Shown piece by piece: positions 11,151 through 22,434 of a DNA stretch of 64,000 bases (the stretch's first letter is position 1; every line of letters starts with the position of its first letter). The translations under genes and the position numbers were made by a program. Under the pieces are notes generated by a model. The model was not told the origin of the DNA. It searched no databases and saw only the letters and a program-made list of their open reading frames with translations. Source of the DNA: Porodaedalea pini (lineage: Eukaryota; Basidiomycota; Agaricomycetes; Hymenochaetales; Hymenochaetaceae); assembly GCA_002794775.1 (NCBI GenBank), contig NBAY01000014.1, positions 558,001 to 622,000 on the forward strand. The letters are read 5' to 3'.

Positions 11151-14042
11151 ACAACTCTCGACCTGATATTGACATTGTCGAGTCCAAGAATTGGTGAAAC
11201 ACTGCATTGACCATTGCAGGGTTGTTTGCTGGTGTGTTATATTTGAACTGAGGCCTCTGTATGTCTATTGTAGGATTAGGAAGTCCAGGCTTTGGTTCCG
11301 TCCTTTCCTATGGTGGTGCTACATGGACCTGCATAGGCTCGTTTGGTGGCAGAGAGTTGGGTACCGAGTCTTTGATTGTTCTGGGCTCAGCCGATTCTTT
11401 CCCCTTTCCTTTGTCTGTTTCAGTTTCCGGTATGCCCGAGTCTATAGCTGGTTCACATCCCCCTCATTCTTTCATTGGCTTTGTCGTATGCTTAGGTGAG
11501 GGAGAGTTGGGTTTTTCTATATTTGCCAGCCTCACTGATCATCTGTGCTGGCCATGAGGATTGCTAGTGTCATCAAACCTTCCTTCCTTCCTTCCCCTAC
11601 ATATTCATCCTGGATTTCTTTGATATGGGCTGCCTCATCACATGGCTGGGTCAATGTGTAAATACTTGGTCCTGATATGGCCAGATAGTACGTATTGAAC
11701 AGGTTCGCTGTTTGGTGCGGTGGTGGATCTCGTAGTGCTGTCATATCAACTGGGAGAGTCATGCTGGGAGGGACTTTGTTCGGGTGGTCTTGGTAGTACA
11801 AATTCATTTGATCCAGTAGAGAAGAGCCTTGAGGTCCCAGCTGTAGTCGTGTTCCTCCTGGCATCACAACAAATCCTTGCACATCCAATGCCAGTAGTCA
11901 TCAGTTCAGTAACATGTCCCTGATTGTACAGTCTCTGAACAGGTGTGTGGTGCTGTGGCACATGGCACACATTCACAGTCCTGTATTCCTCACTTGCATG
12001 TTTCTGGCTGGAGGCGGGCCTCTCAGTGGTACCCTGTATTCTTTGCATGGTTGTCCATAATCATCAGGTTGCTGGTACTCCTGCACATCGTTAGGGGCAT
12101 ATGGCCAATCTCAGGTGTACCAATCCTTGTAGTCTCGCCTTCGATACTCCTCCTTCCTTTCACCCTAGGGATCCCTTATTTCAGTTTGTAAGTCTGATAC
12201 CATACATGTGAGCAGGCTCAGATCTGACTCTTCCCATTTGATGGTGGTCAGTGCATATGGTCTAGATGCTGCGGTGACATGGTGCTGAGTAAAATACAGA
12301 GGTGCTGCAGGTATCCCGAATGTTCCATACTGCGATACTGTGTAACCTTGCTACACACCAGGGCTAGTCACTAGGACTCCTCCTGCTATAAGTCAGTCGA
12401 GTTTGTTGTATAGTACCAGTATATCCTAAGAGATGCCAGCTGGGTGTCAAAAGTCAACCAACCGAAGCTGCTGTTTGAGGTGCTGATTGGTGAGTCAATT
12501 TAGACCTTCTCAATAGAACTGCTTTTGGTCTAGATCTGAAATGACTCCTTCTTGAACCAGATATGATGTAATACACATGAAGCTTTGATGGTATTCTCCC
12601 AGGGCAGCCATGCTCATCAAAACCTTGTTAGAGTTCTCAGCGACAAAATTGATTAGATCTCCATACATGTATCTTATCGTTGCTGCCAGATAGAAGCCCA
12701 GGACAGCTGTTTTGAATGATGCAAAATCATTTTGTCATGCTTGTGAGAGAGTTGACCATAGTAACTCCTTGCGTACTGGTGCATAGTAACATGCCCAATT
12801 GATTTTCTGTAGATCAGTGATTCCTGCATTTGATCCTAAGATGTTAACCTCTTCGAAGAATTGCAGGATCCCTTCTAGTTCTACATTGGTGTTCATTGCT
12901 GGTGCATGCTTGTCATATCTGTTCAGCATTGTTGCTCCTGGAACTGGAGGGTTTGGTCTGGTGATCGAGAGATTTCTGGACTCGGCAAGGTCTGGGAGAG
13001 GATTAGCTATGTTGGGCATGGGCTGCATTGGTGGTACTGTTGGTGGAGCTTGTGAAGGTCCTTGGCTTGATCCTTGTGTGGTAGAATTGGCCATGACTGC
13101 TCTGACTATTGGTGGCACCATGATATGGAGAGTCGGCAGAGCTGGTGTAGGTACTCATAAGAGTGGAGTTGGTGTCCTTCTCGGTTGTTCTAGAGTAGAA
13201 GGGCAAGTTTCCAGGTACAGGTCTGCAATTCTCAATATCACAACAGGTACCGTTCCTTCAGGAGTCGGTGGCGGTGCTGGTGGGAATAGTTCTTCCTCCA
13301 ATGTCTCGGACCAAATTTATAGTGATTCTAGGGTTGATTGTTCTTCTTGGTCGGGAGTAGGATTCTCAGATTCAGAGTTTTGTTCTGTTGGTCCTTCTAT
13401 TGGTCCTCCTGTTTGAATCAGAGATTTGTTGAGCTGTCTTCTGATGGCTTGTCTTCCCCAATTAAGTGGTGACCCTGGTCTTTTGGGTGACAATGATCCA
13501 AGTGACTGGTTTCGATACGGTGTTGCCAATTCTCATGGTCCTGACAATACTAATCTCCTGACCACTTCTTCAGATCTGGAGTGACTTTGTTCTCTTGTTG
13601 GACTCCTGTATCCTTTGAGGCCTGGGTTCCTTTCCTCACTTTTAGGTGTTCCCCTGGGTCTTTGTGTATGCTGACTGAGTGGTGTACTGGCAATGCTGAA
13701 ATGAGACCTGTTGCCAGTTATGAAACTTCCTGGGATATGAAGTGATATCAGGGTTTCAATGAGATTAGGTAGGATCCTTCTAGGTTCAACTGGTTGTCCT
13801 CATTCTTGTGCGAGTTCTGGTTCAGCTACTGAGTGTAGCTGTTGTTGTTTGGTGTCCTGAAGTGTGTTTTCTGGGTTGGTGGTTCCAGATTGGCAAAAAG
13901 GTGATGAGGATGCTTCTCTGGGAGTGTGTAAGATTCGAGGGTGGCTGTAGTTGGTGGGCGTCCTCTTGGTCTTCCTCAGCCTTGTCCTCTGGGTGGTGAT
14001 GGTGGGTTGCTTGGTTCTTCCTGGACCTTTGCTTGTATGCAC
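11150..14042 (-). pseudogene. Gypsy gag, decayed
   Basis: A minus-strand frame starting near 14042 (basic, Thr/Arg-rich N-terminus) continues through 13529-13317 and 13121-12735, with stops in between, to about 11150. The middle (NTNVELEGILQFFEEVNILG, LQKINWACYYA) resembles the gag structural domain of this lineage. Gag packages element RNA. In-frame stops at the ends of the open stretches include TGA where CGA is expected (for example just left of 13800), and one TAA near 13317. No zinc knuckle could be placed with confidence. Confidence 0.65.
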
Positions 14043-14190
14043 ATAGAGTGCTAAGGAGCTTCAGACGTTGATCTGATACTTAGGTGAGGCACCTTGTCCC
14101 CCTCACGGTGGGCTCCAGTGTGTAGAGGTGCAGACTCTTCTAATCTGAAGGGCAATTCAGACTATGGCTCATGATCAACCCAAAGGGGAC

Positions 14191-14935
14191 TGTGGTGACT
14201 TGGTATTCCAAGAGGGATAACCTAAGTAGGGCGAGGTTCGAGATATGAAGACTCGGTGATATGGATACATGCAGGATTCTGATTGGACCAAGACTCGATA
14301 GGGTAGAGTCAGCACTTTAGGGCAGTGGCCAAGGACTTTCAGAGGGTGACTGGTGGAGAGTCAAGAGTTAAAAACAGAGTCGGTGGTTATTGTTTCAGAG
14401 TAAGAGTCAGTCAAATAGTGCATAGAACTGCATGTAGTAGATTGCTGCTGTATAGAGATATAGGGGTACTGTCTATCTCTCTGTCCTTCCTTCTTTCTAC
14501 AAGCTACCACAATTTTATACTAAACTGAAGCAGAGAAGGCAGTGCAAGACTCAGCCAAGTCTGTGTGAACATATGTGAAGGTGAGTCAATGATCAGCCTG
14601 TGCACATCATGCAGCCGATTGTCACAGAGTGATGTTGTAGTGCCAAACCTTCTCTCTCATCTCCCACCATTGCACAATCATATCCCACATCCTTGTCCTA
14701 CTTGCCTAATTCCTTCTACCTGTGCCCACAAGAGTCCATCATCCATATGCTGATCATGTTCGTGTAACATCCATCCATCCAACCATGTCCATACCAAGAG
14801 TTATAATAAAGAGTCAGCTGCCAATTATGAATGAATAAATGGTAATATTCAGTAGCCGGTAAAGGGTGTTAAAGGAGTAGTGTAAGTGAAGGGAGAAAGA
14901 CTCAGCCAGTGTGTAGGTGATGGTTAATCACTACA
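14191..14935 (-). repeat. 5' LTR of the giant Gypsy element
   Basis: A 745-bp LTR, TGTAG to CACA on the minus strand. It matches 1-672 with about ten transitions and a 6-bp indel near 14264. The bases inside it on the minus strand (GTCCCCTTTGGGTTGATCAT) occupy the primer-binding position, but I could not match them to a tRNA. Confidence 0.9.
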
Positions 14936-14936
14936 A

Positions 14937-15605
14937 TGCAGATACCAGCTTTCCTGAGCATCTTCGTGAGCTCCTTACAGCAGTCATATAGCTCCTGCTT
15001 ATTAGTGTGTATGGTGATACTGCAGGGGACAACAATTGCTTGGATGTGAGTGACATGTGATGGGAGAACAAGACCCTAGTTGTCGCTGTGAATCACAACC
15101 ATGATTTTGATCGTGTGCATACTAAGGCCCCATGAGTTCTACCACACAATAACTTGCCACCGTTTGGACCTGTACCCTGCAGATTGTCATCTGGGTCTTT
15201 GACCACAATGTTGAACATCTCTGGCTGCAAGAAGTCTTGGCCAAGGCAATGCGACATTGCAGCTTGGATGCCACGGCAAGTCTGGCTAGTCATCAGAATG
15301 AAGCCTTCCACAGTCATTGTGTAAAGACCACCGGCAAACTTCTCCTTCTTGGACTTCACACCTGGGATGACAGGTATAGTAAGCAGCTCCTCATAGACAT
15401 GACAATATAAATTGAGAATTTCCTGTACTTCAGTGTCAGCCTCCTTCATGAGATGTGCAGTGTGGCCTTTCTGCCATAGGAATTCACATGTATGGAGGAA
15501 CAGCTGGGGGCTCTTGAACTCTCAGCATGCAACACTGATCCACTGGTTGGGCTTGAGGGGTAGATCATGATAGCTCTTGATCCATTGGTGTAGTAGGTAT
15601 ACATG
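14937..15605 (-). pseudogene. Prolyl-tRNA synthetase fragment, catalytic to C-terminal part (copy 1)
   Basis: Minus-strand translation gives class II ProRS wording: AMYTYYT (AMYPYYT in the second copy), [31 protein letters not shown], then [15 protein letters not shown]. It aligns along its length with 32870-33480. ProRS charges tRNA-Pro in the cytosol. This piece follows the tricalbin fragment without a start of its own, has broken frames, and is cut at 14936 by the giant Gypsy LTR. It is the downstream half of the mosaic that begins at 17459. Confidence 0.85.
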
Positions 15606-15995
15606 GCTATTTTTAAGTGGACATGCAATATATACATGGAATCTTTGTATTTCATCTGGGCAAGCTCCTGCCTCACATTTAGGCTCAAGCTGACATATGG
15701 GTCAGGTGTGCCTTCACTAATCTTAGTACCTTTCAGGCCACATGTGGAGTGAATCATGACCTGCAGCATGCAAATAGCAGTGTCAGTCAGTGCACCTGAG
15801 AGGAGCTGCTAGAGATTGAGGGTGAAGACTGGCACAAGGAGGATCAGTGTATGGTGACAGTGGGGAGTCCAAGATGAGCTCACCATTCAGGTCATACATC
15901 ATTGGTCTGAGGATAGAGTGAACCATGTCTTGGATGAAGGCAGACAGACCAGAAATCTAAACTACCATGTCAATAGAATTGTCAAATTCAATCAA
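15606..15995 (-). pseudogene. Tricalbin-like fragment (SMP end and start of C2), inserted in ProRS
   Basis: Minus-strand translation reads GLSAFIQDMVHSIL, MMYDLN, then across a plausible GT-AG intron VFTLNL, LLSGAL, and C2-domain wording (STCGLKGTKISEGTPDPYVS). This order, end of the SMP domain then first C2 domain, is that of tricalbins, ER-plasma membrane tethers with Ca2+-binding C2 domains. The apparent intron suggests copying from genomic DNA, not mRNA. In-frame stops make it non-functional. It joins ProRS sequence at about 15605 and the FunK1 fragment at about 16000. Confidence 0.72.
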
Positions 15996-15999
15996 TAGA

Positions 16000-16950
16000 T
16001 CATACCAACAAAGCTGACATCTGGTGGTGTGTCTGTGTCTCAACCATTCCAAATCTGTGCCACTTTCTATACTTCAACCATATGTCATCCTCTGCTAGTA
16101 CTTGACAATTGGTGCCAGTCATGTCATTCTTCCCCCCTATCTGCACTATCTTGTGGTCAATCACCCTCACAACACCTTCTACATCCTTCACCTTCTCCAG
16201 GATATCATGCTCAAGCTTTTTCTGTGAGTCGTCCACCTATGCATTCTTGATCATCACATCTTGCCCATCAAGCACCATCTTGAAGCATCCTGCCTCTCAT
16301 CCATGCACCAATTTCTCAATGTAAAGTGGCTCTTTGCATTTGTAGTACACACCATTCAGCCAAATATGATTGCCACCCTCCTCTAACTTCTTGATCATTG
16401 GATCATATCCCAAATGAATCTCATCGACAAAGAGTATTCCACAGATGATGCAAACAAGTTTTTCAGGTTCTTGATTGATGTTGAAGCCCTCCAAACAAAG
16501 CATGCCACTTCAGTCAAAGACAAAGAAAAACATTGTTGAGAACTGGAGAATGGCACCTAGGACAAATTGTTGGTTGTGCTGCATGGTGAAGACCATGCAA
16601 GCACAGTTGAGAAGTTCCCAACACACATCCCTCAATGCTTGAGTGGAACCAGCAAATTTTAATTCAAGCAGTGCATGGATGTCATGCCAAGTGGCATCTT
16701 CTGATTCAGCCTTGTCCTTGTTGGGCCTAATACAATCAAGTTTCCAGATGCAGTTGACAGGAGCATCTGCAGGGGTGTGATCCCTGAAGTGAGCAGAGAA
16801 TACATGTGATTTAGGTGTAGTCCTGTCGATGCCATACTCTGAGCAAACACTGCCTGCTATTTTGTTGAGAAAATTGGCAACCTGCTCCTCATCTGACTTC
16901 TGTTGAACAGGCTTCCCATCCACATCTATCTTTGACTCCAAAGCCTCCAA
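16000..16950 (-). pseudogene. FunK1 (fungal-type protein kinase) fragment, inserted in ProRS
   Basis: Three consecutive minus-strand frames (16950-16510, 16503-16297, 16236-16000) give wording typical of FunK1 N-terminal and N-lobe regions: ATWHDIHALLELKF, CACMVFTMQHNQQFVLG, then PEKLVCIICGILFVDEIHLG and YDPMI, then EHDILEKVKDVEGVVRVIDH. FunK1 kinases are strongly expanded in Agaricomycetes and largely of unknown substrate. The catalytic loop and C-lobe are missing. The same sense and tight fit between ProRS halves point to a transduced fragment. The stops between frames leave no functional product. Confidence 0.75.
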
Positions 16951-17019
16951 TTCACTTTCAAATTCCTTCTTACTTGTCTACCATTTCTCCCAGCATTTTT
17001 TTCTGTAGTCAGATGGATT

Positions 17020-17459
17020 GCTATGGGCTCCTTAAGCTTGGAGTTCCCTCTGAAGATGCATGTCATATTGACCTTGATCAGTGACTATAATACTTGTCAG
17101 CACAAAGTGAGGGATTACAGAACAACCAATGCACATTTGTATACCAACCTGGAAAGTTGACCTCTTTCTTCATGCCAATAGCAATCTTCACCATCCTGTC
17201 AGTTCTCCCTTCCTCTTTTGTTGCCTTTTCCTGGGCAGCAATTGCAGACATGCATACAGCAGACACTGCAGCCTTGGCCTTTAGTTCCACAAAATCTAAC
17301 TCATGAAGCTTGGTCTCTCCATTTTTGGGAGCACACAAGTATGAAGCAATGTTGGTTCCAGAGAGGAAGACAGTAAAATTGGAGGCAAGCACATGTATGG
17401 TGAAGAGGGAAGTCAATGATGTGAGCAATGCACCAAGAACTGTAGCAATTGGGAACATA
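17020..17459 (-). pseudogene. Prolyl-tRNA synthetase fragment, N-terminal part (copy 1)
   Basis: Minus-strand translation contains HVLASNFTVFLSGTNIASYL, GETKLHELDFVELKA, then KKEVNFPGWYTNV, matching the ProRS N-terminal editing-like domain in the copies at 31960-32230 and 32470-32745. The intron after YTNV is kept. After it comes a short exon that jumps from motif 1 to TCIFRGNSKLKEPIAI, the same internal deletion as in copy 2 at 32810. It then runs into the FunK1 fragment near 16990. On the right it is cut at 17459 by the palindrome array. Confidence 0.82.
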
Positions 17460-18620
17460 TTTCTGCTCCTGAGAACCATGCCTTTTTTTTGAGTACTTAC
17501 TGCCCTTTTCAGAAGTATTGTCACATATGATTTCACTGATTTTTGTGCTACAAGAGCCTCAAAACACAAACATTTTCATATCTCAACCAAAAGTTGACCT
17601 TTTTGCATCATCTAAGTTGCTAAATTCATTGTTTTATCTCATCTTTCATATTTCAACAAGAGTGATAAGAAATAGTCAAAATTGGAGTCCAAAACAGAGA
17701 AAATGCTGTTTTTGAACCCATTTCCCTTGTTCATTTTTCCCTGCACTCAGATTCCACTGTACAGTGCTCTAGACCAGCCCAGAATTCCAGTATTAGTCTT
17801 TTATGAATTTACAGACTGATTTTGAGATGTATTGTGAGGTAGATGTGCTGAATTGGTGCATGCCTAAAACACACAAATCCCCTTTGTTTCTGAAAGCCCC
17901 CCAGCCCCCAGAAAAAAATTCTTCTCAACTAAGTTCATGCATGTAAATTCATTCAAAGTGTATTGGAACAGATTTGAGCAGCATCCATGGATACAGGCTT
18001 GCTTCATGAATCAGGGATATGTTCACAAGAATAGTTCATACAGTCAGAATCTGGTACTCAATTCAGCTCACTGGTTGATGCTAGAGCCCTGGATGCTGCT
18101 CAAATCTGTTCCAATACACTTTGAATGAATTTACATGCATGAACTTAGTTGAGAAGAATTTTTCCTGGGGGCTGGGGGGCTTGCAGAAACAGAGGGAATT
18201 TGTGTGTTTTAGGCATGCACCAATTCAGCACATCTACCTCACAATACATCTCAAAATCAGTCTGTAAATTCATAAAAGACTAATACTGGAATTCTGGGCT
18301 GGTCTAGAGCACTGTACAGTGAAATCTGAGTGCAGGGAAAAATGAACAAGGGAAATGGGTTCAAAAACAGCATTTTCTCTGTTTTGGACTCTAATTTTGA
18401 CTATTTCTTATCACTCTTGTTGAAATATGAAAGATGAGATAAAACAATGAATTTAGCAACTTAGATGATGCAAAAAGGTCAACTTTTGGTTGAGATATGA
18501 AAATGTTTGTGTTTTGAGGCTCTTGTAGCACAAAAATCAGTGAAATCACATGTGACAATACTTCTGAAAAGGGCAGTAAGTACTCAAAAAAAAGGCATGG
18601 TTCTCAGGAGCAGAAATATG
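17456..18620. repeat. Palindromic fold-back element I
   Basis: Bases 17456-17990 are inverted, nearly perfectly, at 18087-18620, leaving a loop of about 95 bases. Outer ends carry a 44-base motif (CATATTTCTGCTCCTGAGAA, then ACCATGCC, a T-run and GAGTACTTA). No reading frame of note. The arms are long enough to form a snapback of over 500 bp. It is directly fused to element II, sharing the motif at 18577-18620. Confidence 0.9.
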
Positions 18621-19174
18621 TAAAATAGAGAGCAATATGTTGACTGTGTAGGTGGGTGGAGATCAAACAAGTGCAGCTGGTCTGTTTTCTCATACATTTC
18701 CACTGAGATTCAAAAATTATGGCTCCCCTACATCTACCTATAAAATTCTTTCATGCATCTGTAAATTAAGTATATGACTATATCAACAGCTCCTGAAAGT
18801 TTGAAGCCAATCCGTCCAGTATTTGTGGTGCAGCAGCAAGGTTTGTGTTCCACTCTTGTCTGTGCTGTTGTGAGAAAAGGATGTAGCACAGACAAGAGTG
18901 GAACACAAACCTTGCTGCTGCACCACAAATACTGGACGGATTGGCTTCAAACTTTCAGGAGCTGTTGATATAGTCATATACTTAATTTACAGATGCATGA
19001 AAGAATTTTATAGGTAGATGTAGGGGAGCCATAATTTTTGAATCTCAGTGGAAATGTATGAGAAAACAGACCAGCTGCACTTGTTTGATCTCCACCCACC
19101 TACACAGTCAACATATTGCTCTCTATTTTACATATTTCTGCTCCTGAGAACCATGCCTTTTTTTTGAGTACTTA
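18577..19174. repeat. Palindromic fold-back element II
   Basis: Arms of about 290 bases face each other across an 18-base loop at 18867-18884; the innermost pair is GTTTGTGTTCCACTCTTGTC with its complement. The two 64-codon open frames on opposite strands at 18774-18968 and 18783-18977 are mirror images of each other and not genes. The ends are the same 44-base motif as in I and III. Confidence 0.9.
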
Positions 19175-19564
19175 ATGGGCAGGTACTGCACAGAATTTAC
19201 AGAGAAAATAGACATTTATTCTGGGGGTCCACAATCCTCAAGCTCATGATGTGACTTCCCACATGTCATGAGCTTGAGGTGCCGATCCTCTCAGTGGCGC
19301 AAAAAGTGATGCTCAAAATCTTCACTTTTTGTGGGCTTTGTATCTTCATCCACATGTAACTAAAAATCAAATAAAAATAATAATAAACTATTAATCAACA
19401 AAAACTTGAAAATGGACAGAGGAATTTTTCTGAAATTCAGTATTTATTGAAATACTGTGAAGTCTTGGGCTAAATCAGCCATGTCACAATGAATAATTTT
19501 TTTTGAACAAATTCCTCTGTCCAATTTGTAGATTAACTGCTTAAAATCAGTTTAAACCATTTAG
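19175..19564. repeat. Spacer between fold-backs with a small inverted pair
   Basis: AT-rich non-coding sequence containing GGACAGAGGAATTT at 19415 and its inverse ending at about 19523, plus a shorter hairpin near 19300-19335 (AAAAAGTGA / TCACTTTTT). The central run AATGAATAATTTTTTTT recurs near 46804. No gene seen. Confidence 0.55.
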
Positions 19565-20419
19565 TTACAGCCTTTTTCATAAGTCCTGCGACACGTGCAT
19601 GTCACGTGAAGTGAGCCGTGTCAGAGCCAAAGTGTCGAAAAATTAGAATGAATGCCTATTTTCTCTGTGAATTCTGCACAGAACCTGCTCATTAAGTACT
19701 CAAAAAAAAGGCACGGTTCTCAGGAGAAGAAATATGTAAAATATGGAGCAATAAATTGACTGTGTAGGTGGGTGGAGATCAAACAAGTGCAGCTGGTCTG
19801 TTCTCTCACACATTTCCACTGAGATTCAAAAATTATGGCTCCCCTACATCTACCTATAAAATTCTTTCCTGTAACTGTAAATTAAGTATATGACTATACC
19901 AACATGTCCTGGAAGTTTGAAGCCAATCCATTCAGTTATCATGGTCCAGCAGCAAGATTTGTGTTCCACTTCAAGCTCTTTCCACCCTCCTTTTCTCACA
20001 ACAGGTCTTGCAGAGTAGAACACAAATCTTGCTGCTGCACCATGAATACTGAATGGATTGGCTTCAAACTTTCAGAAGATGTTGATATAGTCATATACTT
20101 AATTTACAGTTACAGGAAAGAATTTTATAGGTAGATGTAGGGGAGCCATAATTTTTGAATCTCAGTGGAAATGTGTGAGAGAACAGACCAGCTGCACTTG
20201 TTTGATCTCCACCCACCTACACAGTCAATTTATTGCTCCATATTTTACATATTTCTTCTCCTGAGAACCGTGCCTTTTTTTTGAGTACTTAATGAGCAGG
20301 TTCTGTGCAGAATTCACAGAGAAAATAGGCATTCATTCTAATTTTTCGACACTTTGGCTCTGACGCGGCTCATTTCACGTGACATGCACGTGTTGCAGGA
20401 CTTATGAAAAAGGCTGTAA
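19565..20419. mobile_element. Palindromic fold-back element III with transposon-like termini
   Basis: The whole 855-base segment is an inverted repeat. It begins TTACAGCCTTTTTCATAAGT and ends with the inverse at 20419. Inside, the 44-base motif occurs at 19692-19736 (inverted) and 20248-20292. The same terminus (CAGCC then TTTTTCATAAGTCCTGCGAC) recurs as a single end at 25879-25967 and, more diverged, at 28757. This is the look of a non-autonomous long-TIR element. No reliable target duplication was found. Confidence 0.8.
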
Positions 20420-20632
20420 GTCTATATATGATGTGGTGAAATGCAAGAGAGCTGGCCTGAGGTGAACGTATATAGTCACTGTATGCATTTAGTCACATCT
20501 GGTCACAGCGGGGATGGATGTGTCTCGACGCGTTGATGCATTGGGATTTTGTATGCACGAGTTTGCTAGCGCAAAATAAGGCTTCATTTACAGATATTAT
20601 TGAAGATAATAGACTCACCTATCATATTCCAG
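20420..20632 (+). other. Leader region upstream of copy A gene
   Basis: Non-coding sequence between fold-back III and the first ATG of copy A. It has a TATATATGATG stretch near 20423 and a possible acceptor (TTTACAG) at 20587-20593. No other element recognised. Confidence 0.3.
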
Positions 20633-22009
20633 ATGCCCAAAACTAATAGACAAGCACTCAGGCTGCAACAAGCCCGGTTGATGCGGCTCCAAACCAAGGA
20701 AACAGCTCAAGTGGCTCCTCCCCCCCCCTCTCCCCCTGCACCTGAAACACACATAACTCGCTCAGTAGCACACTCAGCCATAGAGGCTGAGCTCATATCA
20801 GCACAGACCTGTATTCAGATGACAGCAATTGACCTTAAACGACAACAACATCTCATTAATACCCAGAATCAACTGATCACTGACCTTCACAATTCCTCCT
20901 CACTACAAGGACACTCAATAATATCCCTGACAAATGAGCTGAAAGAAACCAAGCTAGAGCTGAAGAAAACAAGTGACTCGCTACAATCCATTTCCCTCGC
21001 TCTCAAAAGGGCTTTGCATCATTCTGATCGGCTGCATTTACACTACCGTGTCTCTCAAACCTTGATTTGGCGGTTGAAGGCCTCAGCATCCCTGCTCAAA
21101 TACAATCTATCATAAGCTCAAAGAGAAACAGAAGAAAGTAATAGAAAACTCATGCTCGCCAAAGCTGCACGGGTTGCTGCTCAATCCAAAGTTGGCACTT
21201 CTCTTCAGTTGCTTTTCACTGCTCAAGCCAAACTCTGGGTGGCATGGAATGAACTTGAAGCTATTCTGCAAAGACATGGATGAGTTCAAGAACAATATGA
21301 ATCAGCTATCAAATGCACATCAAGTAGACTCACCAAGTTAATTGCAAGCCATAAACGAAGTAATACTTATCGTATGCAGCTCCTTTGAGCATGAGCGTGG
21401 ATGCGGAAGCTACAGGATCTTATAATGAAAATGAAATGAACCTTATCACTCACTGAAAAAGGCATGTACACGCCCACTGTCTGCACACTAGTTCATAGTA
21501 TTGTCCTTCTTGGGTGCCCAATTCAAAATGCCAAAGAAGTGCTTGACCACTTTGTGAAGTTTGCCTTGACTTTTCTCAATACTGCTCGACTGAAATCTAA
21601 AAGGGCGAGAGCTCCAATGAGCCAGTGAATGGTTGCATGAATAATTGGAGAAGGAAATGTAGCTGCTGACATGCAGCTTGGGTATGAGCTATATCAAACA
21701 CCTGGTGCATTTTGAGACAGCAGTCAGAGTCTGGGATACAGAGAGTGAGATGAATATATGCTCACCTTTTGTCGACCAGTGTTCACAAGCAGTGGCAATG
21801 GAATGAGCAATAAAAACCAGAACTTTGAGGCTCTCCATCTCAATGTCCAGGTGCTGAGTTCATACTTGAACGGTGATGGCTCAAATCCTGAGCATAAAGT
21901 TCATTTGGCTGAAGTAAGAATGTCAGCAAATCATAAATCTGAGACTCAGAGAGCCAGGGACCTAGCTTGCTTCAATAGACTCCTGTCCACCTTCAAAAAA
22001 TCCCCTCTA

Positions 22010-22434
22010 TGTTAGGACTTGAACTTTCACTTTATCATTTATTTTCCTTTCATCATTTCTTTTCTTTTAACTGCCCTTTCTTATTATCTTTAATCATCTT
22101 TCCAATCACTTCACACACTCCTTTCACACGACCTTCATTCGTTCCATTCCCGCTCATTATGTAATGTTAGGTAATATAGTCTCATGGTCATCACTATAAG
22201 AGGCCTCAGGAATCGCATGAACTCCTTGTTCTGCTTTTCCTCTTACCTCCGCGACAACCTAGGTGAGACTCGTCCCCCTTGTATTAGTTTAGACTTGTAT
22301 TATTCCTCTTACCTCCACGACGACCTAGCCTGAGTAAAGCGTGTCCCGAGTCCACACTCGAGTATAGCACGTCTTAGACGACAGTCAGCTGAGGCCTGCC
22401 CAGTCTGAGCCATCTCCCGGACTCCCACCTAACA
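22010..22434 (+). mobile_element. Solo LTR of the chromodomain Gypsy family, in copy A
   Basis: 425 bases from TGTTAGG to CTAACA, clearly homologous to the 413-base LTRs at 49996 and 55891 but more diverged. Flanked by a perfect 5-bp duplication CTCTA (22005-22009 and 22435-22439). It arises by recombination between the LTRs of a full element. Removing it with one CTCTA restores the copy A frame (KKSPL to ASTVNLSEQ). Confidence 0.95.

Larger units (their letters stand above)
1..14935 (-). mobile_element. Giant Ty3/Gypsy LTR retrotransposon, decayed, left end outside window
   Basis: Nearly identical direct repeats at 1-672 and 14191-14935 bracket gag, protease, RT-RNase H and integrase remnants, all on the minus strand. 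The element therefore reads right to left and its 3' LTR is cut by the window edge. At about 14.9 kb it is far longer than usual for Ty3/Gypsy. The excess lies in an antisense gene (3259-5405), an extra same-strand ORF (1604-2563) and an inserted MITE-like element (9888-10502). LTR differences seen by eye are about ten, all transitions, plus one 6-bp indel, so insertion is moderately old. It landed in the ProRS pseudogene on its right (sequence resumes at 14936). The integrase wording resembles a Ty3/Gypsy lineage common in Agaricomycetes. Confidence 0.9.

Noticed and set aside
18774..18977. Two similar 64-codon proteins on opposite strands
   Set aside because: They arise because the DNA is a palindrome; the translations are mirror products.
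17456..20419. CRISPR-like or satellite array
   Set aside because: Repeats are few, long, and alternate in orientation with large unequal spacers; these are fold-backs.
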